From NCBI RefSeq assembly GCF_030272615.1, contig NW_026729341.1, forward strand, positions 30,001 to 94,000: 64,000 nucleotides of DNA, in the 5' to 3' direction. Of this stretch, positions 1 to 12,900 are shown piece by piece. Position numbers and translations under genes: made by a program. The stretch is from Cryptomeria japonica. Lineage: Eukaryota > Streptophyta > Pinopsida > Cupressales > Cupressaceae. Every line of letters starts with the position of its first letter. Position 1 is the first letter of the stretch. The notes beneath the pieces were generated by a model. It was not told the origin of the DNA. It worked only from the letters and a program-made list of their open reading frames with translations, and searched no databases.

Positions 1-3000
1 AGGTTTCAAGATGCAAGTCCTGATTCTAGAGTCAATAGCATCAAAATCTTATTTTGGTGCACATCGTGCTCTTAGAACCTCAAAAGCCCTGGTTTCGGAT
101 CATCAAAATCATTGTCTTGAGGCACAACAAGGTTTCAAGATGCAAGCCCCTATTCAAGAGCCAGTAGCATCAAAATTCAACTTTGATGCACATTGTACCC
201 TTAAAACCCTGTTTTAGAACCTTGTTTTGGAGTTTATGCCTCAAAATCATTGGTTTCGAAGCATCAAAATAGGTGTTTGGAGGCACAACAAGCTTTCGAG
301 ACGCAAGTCCCTATTTCGGAGCCTGTCATGTCAAAATGTGATTTTGATGCACATCGTGCTCTTAGAAACTCATTTCGGAGCATGTGGCTCGAAAGCACCA
401 GTTTCTAAACACCCAAATCAATGCTTAAAGGCACAACAAGGTTTCAAGACACAAGTCCCAAATCTCAAGGTGATAGCATCAAAACACGACTTTGACAAAC
501 ATGGTGTTCTCATAACCTCATTTCGGAGGTCGTGGCTCAAAGAGCCTCATTTTTGGAACATAAAAACTAGAATTTGGAGTCAGAACAAGGTTTCAAGACA
601 CAAGTCCCAATTCCAGAGTGGGTAGAGTCAAAATGCAGTTTTGATGTACATCATGCTCTTAGAACCTAATTTCGAAGATTGTGTCTTGAAAGCCCTGATT
701 TTGGGACATCAAAATCAATGTTTTGAGGCACAACAAGGTTTCAAGAAACAAGTCCCTATTCCAGAGCCAGTAGAGTCAAAATTCCATCATTTTTTGAGAA
801 GCTCATTTCAAAGCTTGTACCTCGAAAGACTCAGTTTTGGAGCATCAAAATCAATGTTTGGAGGCACAACAAGATTTCAAGATGCAAGTCCTGATTCTAG
901 AGTCAATAGCATCAAAATCTGATTTTGGTGCACATCGTGCTCTTAGAACCTCATTTCAAAGCTTGTGCCTCAAAAGCCCTGGCTTCGGATCATCAAATTT
1001 AGTGTTTTGAGGCACAACAAGGTTTCAGTAGCATCAAAATTCAAGTTTGATGCACATTGTGCCGTTAGAACCCTGTTTTAGAAATGGTGCCTCCAAAGCC
1101 CTAGTTTTGGAGCATGAAAATCGATTTTTGGAGTCACAACAAAGTTTCAAGATGCAAGTCCTGATTATAGAGTTAATAGCGTCAAAATCTGATTTTGGCG
1201 CACATCGTGCTCTTAAAACCTCATTCAAAGCTTGTGCCTCAAAAGCCCCAGATTCAGAGCATCAAAATCAATGCTTTGAGGCACAACAAGGTTTCAAGAT
1301 GCAAGCCCCAATTCTAGAGCCAGTAGCATCAAAATTTAATTTTGATACACATTGTGCTCTTAGAATCCTATTTAAGAAATTGTGCCTCAAAAGCCGCAAT
1401 TTTGGAGCATCAAAATCGATGTTTGGAGGCACAACAAGGTTTCAAGATGCAAGTCCTGATTATAGAGTCAATAGCGTCAAAATCTGATTTTGGCGTACAT
1501 CGTGTTCTTAAAACCTCATTCGATGCTGGTGCCTCAAAAGCCCTAGATTCAGAGCATCAAAATCAATGCTTTGAGGCACAACAAGTTTTCAAGATGCAAG
1601 CCCCGATTCCAGAGCCAGTAGCATCAAAATTTAATTTTGATGCACATTGTGCTCTTAGAACTCTGTTTCAAAAATTGAGCCTGAAAAGCCCCAGATTCAG
1701 AGCATCAAAATCAATGTTTTGAGGCACAACAAGGTTTGAAGATGCAAGCCCTGATTCTAGAGCCAGTAGCATCAAAATTTAATTTTGATGCACATTGTGC
1801 TCTTAGAACCCTGTTTTAGAACTTGTACCTCAAAAGCCCCAATTTTGGAGCATCAATATCGATGTTTGGAGGCACAACAAGGTTTCAAGATGCAAGTCCT
1901 AATTCTTGAGCTGGTAGTGTCAAAATTTGATTTTGACGCACATCGTGCTCTTAGAACCTTATTTTGGAGCGTATGCCTCAAAATCATCGATTTCCAAGCA
2001 TCAAAATTGGCGTTTAGAGGCACAACAAGCTTTCGAGACGTAAGTCACTATTCCGGAGTCACAACAAGGTTTCAATTTACAAGTCCCAATTCCAGAGTGG
2101 GTAGAGTCAAAATGAAATTTTGATTAACATCATGCTCTTAGAATCTCATTTCGGAGATTGTGCCTTGAAAGACTCAGTTTTGGAGCATCAAAATCAATGT
2201 TTGGAGGCACAACACGGTTTCAAGATGCAAGTCCTGAATCTAGAGTCAATAGCATCAAAATCTGATTTTGGTGCACATCGTGCTCTTAGAACCTCATTTC
2301 GAAGCTTGCCTGAAAAGCCTTGGTTTCAGATCATCAAAATCAGTGTTTTGAGGCACAACAAGGTTTCAAGATGCAAGCCCCTATTCTAGAGCCAATAGCA
2401 TCAAAATTCAAGTTTGATGCACATTCTGCCCTTAAAACCCTGTTTTAGAAATTGTGCATCAAAAGCCCCAGTTTTGGAGCATCAAAATTGATTTTTGGAG
2501 TCACAACAAAGTTTCAAAATGCAAGTCCCGATTATAGAGTTCAATAGTGTCAAAATCTGATTTTGGCGCACATCGTGCTCTTAAAACCTCATTCGAAGCT
2601 TGTGCCTTAAAAGCCCCAGATTCAGAGCATCAAAATCAATGTTTTGAGGTACAACAGCCCCTATTCTAGAACGAGTAGCATCAAAATTTAATTTTGATGC
2701 ACATTGTGCACTTGGAACCCTGTTTTAGAAATTGTGCCTCAAAAACCCCAACTTTGGAGCATCAAAATCGATGTTTGGAGGCACAACAAGGTTTCAATAT
2801 GCAAGTCCTCATTCTGGAGCCGGTAGGGTCAAAATTTGATTTTGACGCACATTGTGCTCTTAGAACCTTGTTTTGGAGCTTATGCCTCAAAATCATCGCT
2901 TTCGAAGCATCAAAATTGGCGTTTAGAGGCACAACAAGCTTTCGAGATGCAAGTCCCTATTCCAGAGCCTGTAGTGTCAAAATGTGATTTTGATACACAT

Positions 3001-3334
3001 CGTGCTCTTAGAAACTCATTTCGGAGCATGTGGCTCGAAAGCACCAGTTTCAAAACACCCAAATCAATTTTTAAAGGCACAACAAGGTTTCAAAACACAA
3101 GTCCCAATTCTGAAGCTGATAGCTTCACAACATGATTTTTGACAAACATGGTGTTCTTAGAACCTCATTTCGGAGGTTGTGACTCAAAAGCCTCATTTTT
3201 GGAGCATAAAAATTAGTGTTTGTAGTCACAACAAGGTTTCAAGACACAAGTCCCAATTGCAGAGTGGGTAGAGTGAAAATGAAATTTTGATGTACATCAT
3301 GCTATTAGAACCTCATTTCGGAGATTGTGCCTTG

Positions 3335-4866
3335 GAAATTTGAATTTTGACGCTACTGAAACATTGTTGTGCCTCAAAACACTGATTTTGATGATCCGAA
3401 ACTAGGGCTTTTGAGGCACAATCTTTGAAATGAGGTTCTAAGAGCACGATGTGTACCAAAATCAGATTTTGATGCTAGAATCAGGACTTGCATCTTGAAA
3501 CCTTGTTGTGCCTCCAAACATTGATTTTGATTCTCCAAAACTGAGTCTTTCGAGGCACAAGCTCTAAAATGAGCTTCTAAAAGAATGATGTGCATCAAAA
3601 TAGAATTTTGACACTACTGGTTCCAGAATAGGGACTTGTTTCTTGTAATCTTGTTGTGCCAAAATCAGGGCTTTTAAGGCACAATCTCCGAAATGAGGTT
3701 CTAAGAGCATAATGTACATCAAAATTGCTTGAAAATTGGGACTTGTGTCTTGAAACCTTGTTGTGCCTTTAAACATTGATTTGGGTGTTTTGAAACTGGT
3801 GCTTTCGAGCCACATGCTCCAAAACGAGTTTCTAAGAGCACGATGTGCATCAAAATCGCGTTTTGACACTACAGGCTCCGTAATAGGGACTTGCGTCTCG
3901 AAAGCTTGTTGTGCCTCCAAACAACAATTTTGATTCTTCGAAACTGATGTTTTTGAGGCATAAGCTCCAAAACAAGGTTCTAAGAGCACGATGGGGTTCA
4001 AAATCAAATTTTGACGCTACCGGCTCCAGAATCAGGACTTGCATCTTGAAACCTTGTTGTGCCTCCAAACATCGATTTTGATGCTCCAAAATTGGGGCTT
4101 TTGAGGCACAATTTCTAAAACAGGGTTCTAAGAGCACAATGTGCATCAAAATTAAATTTTGATGCTACTGGCTCTAGAATCGTTGCTTGCATCTTGAAAC
4201 CTTGTTGTGCCTCAAAACATTGATTTTGATGCTCTGAATCTACGGCTTTTGAGGCACAAGCTTGGAATGAGGTTTTAAGAGCACAATGTGCGCCAAAATT
4301 AGAGTTTGACGCTATTCTCTCTATAATCGGGACGTCCATCTTGAAAATTTGTTGTAACTCCAAAAATCAATATTGATGCTCCAAAACTGGGGCTTTTGAG
4401 GCACAATTTCTAAAACAAGGTTCTAACGGCACAATATGCATCAAACTTGTATTTTGATCCTACGGAAACCTTGTTGTGCCTCAAAACACTGATTTTGATG
4501 ATCCGAAACCAGGGCTTTTGAGGCACAAGCTTTGAAATGAGGTTCTAAGAGCACGATGTGCACCAAAATCAGATTTTGATGGTATTGACTCTAGAATCAA
4601 GATTTGCATCTTGAAACTATGTTGTGCCTCCAAACATTGATTTTGATGCTCCAAAACTGAGTCTTTCGAGGCACAAGCTCGGAAATGAGCTTCTCAAAGA
4701 ATGATGTGCGGCAAAATGGAATTTTGACGCTACTGGCTCCGGAATAGGGCCTTGTTTCTTGAAACCTTGTTGTGCCTCAAAACATTGATTTTGATGTTCC
4801 AAAATCAGGGCTTTCAAGGCATAATCTCCGAAATGAGGTTCTAAGAGCATGATGTACATGAAAATT
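3335..4866 (-). repeat. Inverted block of about 10 monomers (copy A)
   Basis: Between about 3335 and 4866 all monomer landmarks appear as reverse complements, for example cttgttgtgcctc and gaggttctaagagc, while both flanks are in forward orientation. Read on the minus strand from 4866 the types run b-c-d-e-d'-e'-f-g, then b-c-d, so it is a 9-mer-domain segment with one a-type monomer missing near 3725. The left junction interrupts a b-type monomer after gtgccttg. The right junction enters a d-type tail at atgttttcgg. Flipping the block back does not restore a perfect monomer at either edge, so sequence was lost or rearranged along with the inversion. Confidence 0.93.
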
Positions 4867-6393
4867 ATGTTTTCGGATTATCAAAATCAGTCTTTTGAGG
4901 CACAACAAGGTTTCAAGATGCAAGGCCGTATTCTAGAGACAGTAGCATCAGAATTCATGTTTGACGCACATTGTGCCCTTAGAACCCTATTTTAGAAATT
5001 GTGCCTCAAAAGCCACAGTTTTGGAGCATCAAAATCGATTTTTGGAGTCACAACAAAGTTTCAAGATGCAAGTCCCGATTATAGAGTCAATAGCATCAAA
5101 ATATGATTTTGGCACACATCGTGCTCTTAAAACCTCATTCAAAGCTTGTGCCTCAAAAGCCCCTGATTCAGAGCATCAAAATCAATGTTTTGAGGTACAA
5201 CAAGGTTTTAAGATGCAAGACCTGATTCTAGAGCCAGTAGCATCAAAATTTAATTTTGATGCACATTGTGCTATTAGAGCCCTGTTTCAGAAATAGTGAC
5301 TCAAAATCCCCAATTTTGGAGCATCAAAATCGATGTTTGGAGGCACAACAAGGTTTCAAGATGTAAGTCCTGATTTTGGAGCCAGTAGCCTCAAAATTTG
5401 ATTTTGACGCACATCGTGCTTTTAGAACCTTGTTTTCGAGCTTATGCCTCAAAATCATCGGTTTTGAAGCATCAAAATAGGTGTTTGGAGGCACAATAAG
5501 TTTTTGAGATGCAAGTCCCTATTCTGGAGCCTGTAGTGTCAAAACATGATTTTGATGCACATCATTCTCTTAGAAGTTCATTTCGGAGCATGTGCCTTGA
5601 AAGCACCAGTTTCAAAACACCCAAATCAATGTTTAAAGGCACAACAATGTTTCAAGACACAAGTCCGATTTCTCAAGCTGATAGCATCAAAACACGATTT
5701 TGACAAACATGGTGTTCTTAGAACCTCATTTCCGAGGTTGTGACTCAAAAGCCTCATTTTTAGAACATAAAAATTAGTGTTTGGAGTCAGAACAAGGTTT
5801 CAAGACACAAGTCCCAATTCCAGAGTGGGTAGAGTCAAAATACAATTTTGATGTACATCATGCTCTTAGAACCTCATTTCGAAGATTGTGCCTTGAAAGC
5901 TCTGATTTTGGGACATCAAAATCAATGTTTTGAGGCACAACAAGGTTTAAAGAAACAAGTCCCTATTCCGGAGCCAGTAGCGTCAAAATTTCATTTTGAC
6001 ACACATCATTCTTTGAGAAGCTCATTTCAGAGCTTTTGCCTCAAAAGACTCAGTTTTGGAGCATCAAAATCAATGTTTGGAGGCAAAACAAGCATTCAAG
6101 ATGCAAGTCCTGATTCTAAAGTCAATAGCATCAAAATTTGATTTTTGTGCACATGGTGCTGTTAGAACCTCATTTTGAAGCTTGTGCCTCAAAATCCCTG
6201 GTTTTGGATCATCAAAATCAGTGTTTTGAGGCACAACAGGGTTTCAGTAGCATCAAAATTAAATTTTGATGCACAATGTGCCCTTAGAACCCTATTTTAG
6301 AAATTTTGCCTCAAAAACCGTTTTTGGAGTCACAACAAAGTTTCAAGATGCAAGTCCTGATTATAGAGTCAGTAATGTCAAAATCTGATTTTG

Positions 6394-7208
6394 GCGCATA
6401 TCGTGCTCTTAGAACCTCATTTCCGAGGTTGTGACTCAAAAGCCTCATTTTTGGAACATAAATATTAGTTTGGAGCTTATGCCTCGAAATCATCGGTTTC
6501 GAAGCATAAAAATTGGTGTTTTGAGGCACAACAAGCTTTCGAGACGCAAGTCCCTATTCCGGAGCCTCTAGTGTGAAAACATGATTTTGATGCACATCGT
6601 GCTCTTAGAAACTCGTTTCAGAGCATGTGGCTCGAAAGCATCAGTTTCAAAACACCAAAACCAAAATCATTCAAAGCTTGTGCCTCAAAAGCCCCAGATT
6701 CAGACCATCAAAATCAATGCTTTGAGGCACAACAAGGTTTCAAGATGCAAGCCCCGATTCTAGAGCCAGTAGCATCAAAATTTTATTTTAATGCACGTTG
6801 TGCTCTTAAAACCCTGCTTCAGAAATTGTGCCTCAAAAGCTCCAATTTTGGAGCATCAAAATCGATGTTTGGAGGCACAACAAGGTTTCAAGATGCAAGT
6901 CCTGATTCTGGAGCCGGTAACGTCAAAATTTGATTTTGACGCACATCGTGCTCTTAGAACCTCATTTCCGAGGTTGTGACTCAAAAGCCTCATTTTTGGA
7001 ACATAAATATTAGTTTGGAGCTTATGCCTCGAAATCATCGGTTTCAAAGCATAAAAATTGGTGTTTTGAGGCACAACAAGCTTTCGAGACGCAAGTCCCT
7101 ATTCCGGAGCCTCTAGTGTGAAAACATGATTTTGATGCACATCGTGCTCTTAGAAACTCGTTTCAGAGCATGTGGCTCGAAAGCATCAGTTTCAAAACAC
7201 CAAAACCA
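6394..7208 (+). repeat. 545-bp segmental tandem duplication (copy A)
   Basis: About 270 bp at 6394-6663 recur at 6939-7208, an offset of 545. I see one difference (cggtttcgaagc against cggtttcaaagc). Both copies contain the same chimeric junction, aaatattag joined to tttggagcttatgcctcg, where an a-type monomer runs straight into an f-type monomer. Because this rare junction is present twice, the fusion came before the duplication. Copy B has the same arrangement at 39615-40429. Confidence 0.85.
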
Positions 7209-7964
7209 ATGTTTAAAGGAACAACAAGGTTTCAAGACACATGTCCCAATTCCAAAGTGGGTAGAGTCAAAATGCAATTTTGATGTACATCATGCTCTTA
7301 GAACCTCATTTTGGAGATTGTGCCTCGAAAGTCCTGATTTTGGCACATCAAAATCAATGTTTTGAGGCACAACAAGGTTTCATGAAACAAGTCCCTATTT
7401 GGAAGCCATTTTGACGCACATCATTCTTTGAGAAGCTCATTCCAGAGCTTGTGCCTCAAAAGACTCAGTTTTGGAGCATCAAAATCAATGTTTGGAGGCA
7501 CAATAAGGTTTCGAGATGGAAGTCCTAATTCACATTGTGTCCTTACAACCCTCGTTTAGAAATTGAGCCTCAAAAGCCCCAGTTTTAAAGCATCAAAATC
7601 GATTTTTGGAGTCACAACAAAGTTCCAAGATGCAAGTCCCGATTATAGAGTCAATATTATCAAAATCTAATTTTCGCGCATATCGTACTCTTAAAACCTC
7701 ATTCCAAGCTTGTACCTCAAAAGCCTTAGATTAAGAGCATCAAAATCAATGTTTTGAGGCACAACAAGGTTTGAAGATGCAAGCCCCATATTAGAGCATC
7801 AAAATCAATATTATTAGGCACAACAATGTCTCAAGAAACAAGTCCCTATTATGGAGCTAGTAGCGTCAAAATTTCATTTTGACGCACATCATTCTTTGAG
7901 CAGCTCATTTCAGAGCTTGTGCCTCAAAAGACTTAGTTTTGGAGCATCAAAATGAATGTTTGGA

Positions 7965-8260
7965 GGCACAACAAGGTTTCAAGATCCAAGTCCTGATTCT
8001 AGAGTCAATAGCATCAAAATTTGATTTTGGTACACATCGTGCTCTTAGAACCTCATTTCGAAGCTTGTGCCTCAAAAGCCCTGGTTTCAGATCATCAAAA
8101 TCAGTGTTTTGAGGCACAACAAGGTTTCAAGATCCAAGTCCTGATTCTAGAGTCAATAGCATCAAAATTTGATTTTGGTACACATCGTGCTCTTAGAACC
8201 TCATTTCGAAGCTTGTGCCTCAAAAGCCCTAGTTTCAGATCATCAAAATCAGTGTTTTGA
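7965..8260 (+). repeat. Exact one-monomer tandem duplication
   Basis: Monomers 7965-8112 and 8113-8260 are both 148 bp and both d-type. By eye they differ only at one base in the ccctggtttcag/ccctagtttcag segment. Neighbouring monomers of different type differ at many positions, so this pair is a recent single-unit duplication. The counterpart in copy B is at 41190-41485. Confidence 0.85.
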
Positions 8261-9976
8261 GGCACAACAAGGTTTCAAGATGCAAGCCCCTATTCTAGAG
8301 CCAGTAGCATCAAAATTCAAGTTTGATGCACATTGTGCCCTTAGAACCCTGTTTTAGAAATTGAGCCTCAAAAGCCCCAGTTTTGGAGCATCAAAATCGA
8401 TTTTTGGAGTCACAACAAACTTTCAAGATGCAAGTCCTGATTATAGAGTCAATAGCGTCAAAATCTAATTTTGACACACATCGTGCTCTTAAAACCTCAT
8501 TTGAAGCTTGTGCCTCAAAAGCCGCAGATTCAGAGCATCAAAATCAATGTTCTGAGGCACAACAAGGTTTCAAGATGCAAGCCCCGATTCTAGAGCCAGT
8601 AGCAACAAAATTTAATTTTGATGCACATTGTGCTCTTAGAACCCTGTTTCAGAAATTGTGCCTCGAAAGCCCCAATTTTGCAGCATCAAAATCGATGTTT
8701 AGAGGCACAACAAGGTTTCAAGATGCAAGTCCTGATTCTTGAGCCGGTAGTGTCAAAATTTGATTTTGACGCACATCGTGCTCTTAGAACCTTGTTTTGG
8801 AGCTTGTGCCTCAAAAGCCCTGGTTTCGGATCATCAAAATCAGTGTTTTTAGGCACAACAAGGTTCCAAGATGCAAGCCCCTATTCTAGAGCCAGTAGCA
8901 TCAAAATTCAAGTTCGATGCACATTGTGCCCTTAGAACCCTGTTTTAGAAATTGTGCCTCAAAAGCCCCAGTTTTGGAGCATCAAAATTGATTTTTGGAG
9001 TCACAACAAAGTTTCAAGAGGCAAGTCCCGATTATAGAGTCAATAGCATCAAAATATTGTGCCTCAAAACCTCATTCGAAGCTTGTGCCTCAAAAGCTCC
9101 AGATTCAGAGCATCAAAATCAATGTTTTGAGGCACAACAAGGTTTCAAGATGCAAGCCCCGACAATGTTTTGAGGCACAACAAGGTTTCAGTAGCATCAA
9201 AATTAAAGTTTGATTCACATTGTGCCCTTAGAACCCTGTTTTAGAAATTGTACCTCAAAAGCCCCAGTTTTGGAGCATCAAAATCGATTTTTAGAGTCAC
9301 AACAAAGTTTTAAGATGCAAGTCTCGATTATAGAGTCAATAGCGTCAAAATCTGATTTTGGCGCACATCTTGCTCTTAAAACCTCATTCGAAGCCTGTGC
9401 CTCAAAAGCCCCAGATTCAGAGCATCAAAATCAATGTTTTGAGGCACAACAAGGTTTCAAGATGCAAGCCCCGATTCTAGAGCCAGTAGCATCAAAATTT
9501 AATTTTGATGCACATTGTGCTCTTAGAACCTTGTTTAAGAAATTGTGCCTCAAAAGCCCCAATTTTGGAGCATCAAAATCGATATTTGGAGGCACAACAA
9601 GGTTTCAAGATGCAAGTCCTGATTCTTGAGCCGGTAGTGTCAAAATTTGATTTTGACGCACATCGTGCTCTTAGAACCTTGTTTTGGAGCTTATCCCTCA
9701 AAATCGTCGGTTTCAAGACATCAAAATTAGTGTTTGGAGGCACAAAAAGCTTTCGAGATGCAAGTCCCTATTTTGGAGTCTGTAGTGTCAAAACGTGATT
9801 TTGATGCACATCGTGCTCTTAGAAACTCATTTCGGAGCATGTGGCTCGAAACCACCAGTTTCAAAATACCCAAATCAATGTTTAAAGGCACAACAATGTT
9901 TCAAGATGCAAGCCCCGATTCTAGAGCCAGTAGCATCAAAATTTAATTTTAATGCACATTGTGCTCTTAGAACCCT

Positions 9977-12900
9977 TTTTCAGAAATTATACCTCAAAAG
10001 CCCCAATTTTGGAGCATCAAAATCGATATTTGGAGGCACAACAAAGTTTCAAGATGCAAGTCCTGATTCTGGAGCCGGTAGTGTCAAAATTTGACTTTGA
10101 CGCACATCGTGCTCTTAGAACATTGTTTTGGAGCTTATGCATCAAAATTGGTGTTTGGAGGCACAACAAGCTTTCGAGAAGCAAGTCCCTATTCCTGAGC
10201 CTGTAGAGTCAAAATGTGATTTTGAAGCAGAATGTGCTCTTAGAAACTCATTTTGGAGCATGTGGCTCGAAAGCACCAGTTTCAAAACACCCAAATCAAT
10301 GTTTAAAGGCACAAGAAGGTTTCAAGACACAAGTCCCAATTCTTAAGCTGATAGCATCAAAACACGATTTTGACAAACATGGTGTTCTTAGAACCTCATT
10401 TCGGAGGTTGACTCAAAAGACTCATTTTTGGAACATAAAAATTAGTCTTCGGAGTAAAACAACAAGGTTTCAAGACACAAGTACCTATTCCAGAGTGGGT
10501 AGAGTCAAAATGCAATTTTGATGTACATCATGCTCTTAGAACCTCATTTCAGAGATTGTGCCTTGAAAGCCCTGATTTTGGCACATCAAAATCAATGTTT
10601 TGAGGCACAACAAGGTTTCAAGAAACAAGTCCCTATTTCGAAGCCAGTAGCGTCAAAATTTCATTTTGACGCACATCTCAAAGCTTGTGCCTCGAAAATC
10701 TCAGTTTTGGAGCATCAAAATCAATGTTTGGAGGCACAACAAGGTATCAAGATGCAAGTCCTGATTCTGAAGTCAATAGCATCAAAATGTTATTTTGGTG
10801 CACATTGTGCTCTTAGAAGCTCATTCCGAAGCTTGTTTGGAGGCACAACAAGGTTTCAATATGCAAGCCCCTATTCTAGAGCCAGTAGCATCAAAATTCA
10901 AGTTTTGAAAGTCCAGTAGCATCAAAATTGCCCTTAGAACCCTATTTTAGAAATTGTGCCTTGAAAGTCCTTATTTTGGAACATCAAAATCAATGTTTTG
11001 AGGCACAACAAGGTTTAAAGAAGTAAGTCCCTATTCTGGAGCCTGTAGCGTCACAATTTCATTTTGACGCACATCATTCTCTTAGAAGCTCATTTCGGAG
11101 CTTGTGCCTCGAAAGCCCTAGTTTTGCAGCATCAAAATCAATGTTTGTAGGCAAAACAAGTTTTCAAGATGCAAGTCGCAATTCTAGAGTCAATTGCGTC
11201 AAAATATGATTTAGGCGCACATCATGCTCTTAAAACCTCATTTCGAAGCTTGTGCCTCAAAGGTTTCAAAGCTTCAAAATCAGTGTTTTGAGGCACAACA
11301 AGGTTTAAAGATGCTAACCTTGATTATAGAACCAGTAGCACCAAAATTCAATTTTGATGCACATTGTGCTCTTAGAACCCTATTTTAGAAATTGTGCCTC
11401 AAAAGCCCTAGATTCGGAGCATCAAAATCGATGTTTGGCAACACAACAAGGTTTCAAGATGCAAGTACTGATTCTAGAGCCGATAGCATCAAAATTTAAT
11501 TTAAGAGCACATCATGCTCTTAGAATCTTATTTTGGAGCTATGCCTCACAATCTTTGGTTTGGAGGCAAATTTGATGTACATCGTTCTCTTAGAACCTCA
11601 TTTCGGAGCTTGTGCCTTGAAAGCCCTGATTTGGAACATCAAAATCAATGTTTTGAGGCACAACAAGCTTTCAAGACGCAAGTCCCTATTTCAGAGCCTG
11701 TAGTGTCCAAACGTGATTTTGGTGCACATCGTGCTCTTAGAACCTTGTTTTGGAGTATGTGGCTCGAAAGGTCCAGTTTCAAAACATCAAAATCAATGTT
11801 TAAAGCCACAACAAGGTTTCAAGACACAAGTCCCGATTCTATAACTGATAGCATCAAAACACGATTTTGATAAACATGGTGTTCTTAGAACCTAATTTTG
11901 GAGGTCGTGCCTCAAAATCCTCAATTTTGGAGCATAAAAATTAATGTTTGGAGGCACAACAAGGTTTCGAGACACAAGTCCCAATTCTCGAGTCGGTAGC
12001 GTCAAAATTTAATTTTGATCTACTTCGTGCTCTTTAAATTCCAGAGTCAATACTAGCTGTATAAGTTTCAAAATATTAAAATCAATGTTTAAAGGCACAA
12101 CAAGGTTTCAAGAAAAAAGTCCCAATTCACAACAACGTTTCAGTTTTTTACGCTATTGACTCTAAAATCGGGACTTTGTAAAAATTGTGTTTTGATACTA
12201 TCAGCTTGAGAATCGAGACTTGTGTCTTCAAATATTGATTTTGATGTTTTGAAACTGGAGCTTTCGAACCACACGCTCCGAAATGAGGTTCTAAGAGCAT
12301 GATGTGCGTCAAAATCACATTTTAACACTATAGGCTCTGGAATAGGGACTTGCATCTTGAAAGCTTGTTGTGCCTACAAACACGAATTTCAATGCTTTGA
12401 AATCGAAGATTTGGAGGCACAACAAGGTTTCAACACACAAGTCCCAATTCCAGAGTCGGCAGTGTCAAAACGCAATTTTGATGTACATCATGCTCTTAGA
12501 ACCTCATTTCGAAGCTTGTGCCTTGAAAGCCCTGATTTTGGAACATCAAAATCAATGTTTTGAGGCACAACAAGGTTTCAAGAAGCAAGTCCCTATTCCG
12601 GAGCCTGTAACGTCAAAATTCGAGTTTTACGAACATCATTCTCTTAGAAGCTCATTTCGGAGCTTGTGCCTTGAAAGACCCAGTTTTGGAGCATCAAAAT
12701 CGATGTTTGGAGGCACAACAAGGTTTCAAGATGCAAGTCCTGATTCTAGAATCAATAGTGTCAAAATCTGATTTTGGCGCACATCGTGCTCTGAGAAGCT
12801 CATTTCGAACCTTGTGCCTCGAAAGCCCCGGTTGCGGAGCATCAAAATTAGTGTTTTGAAGCACAACAAGGCTTCAAGTTGCCAGCCTCGATTTTAGAGC

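Larger units (their letters stand above)
1..10900 (+). repeat. 9-monomer higher-order repeat domain, copy A
   Basis: Monomer types here follow the order a-b-c-d-e-d'-e'-f-g. Clear runs are d (about 2270) through e, d', e', f, g, a to b (about 3280), and e (4961) through d', e', f, g, a, b, c to d (about 6150). Type d' is marked by gattatagagt, cttaaaacctcattc and ccagattcagagcatc. Type e' is marked by ctgtttcagaaattgtg. Nine monomers predict about 1,332 bp. The e-to-e spacing from 4961 to about 6270 is a little shorter because one monomer is truncated. Order is broken in places, for example by repeated d'-e' pairs at 1047-1800 and shortened monomers at 9040-9210. I assigned types by eye, not by clustering. 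Confidence 0.7.
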
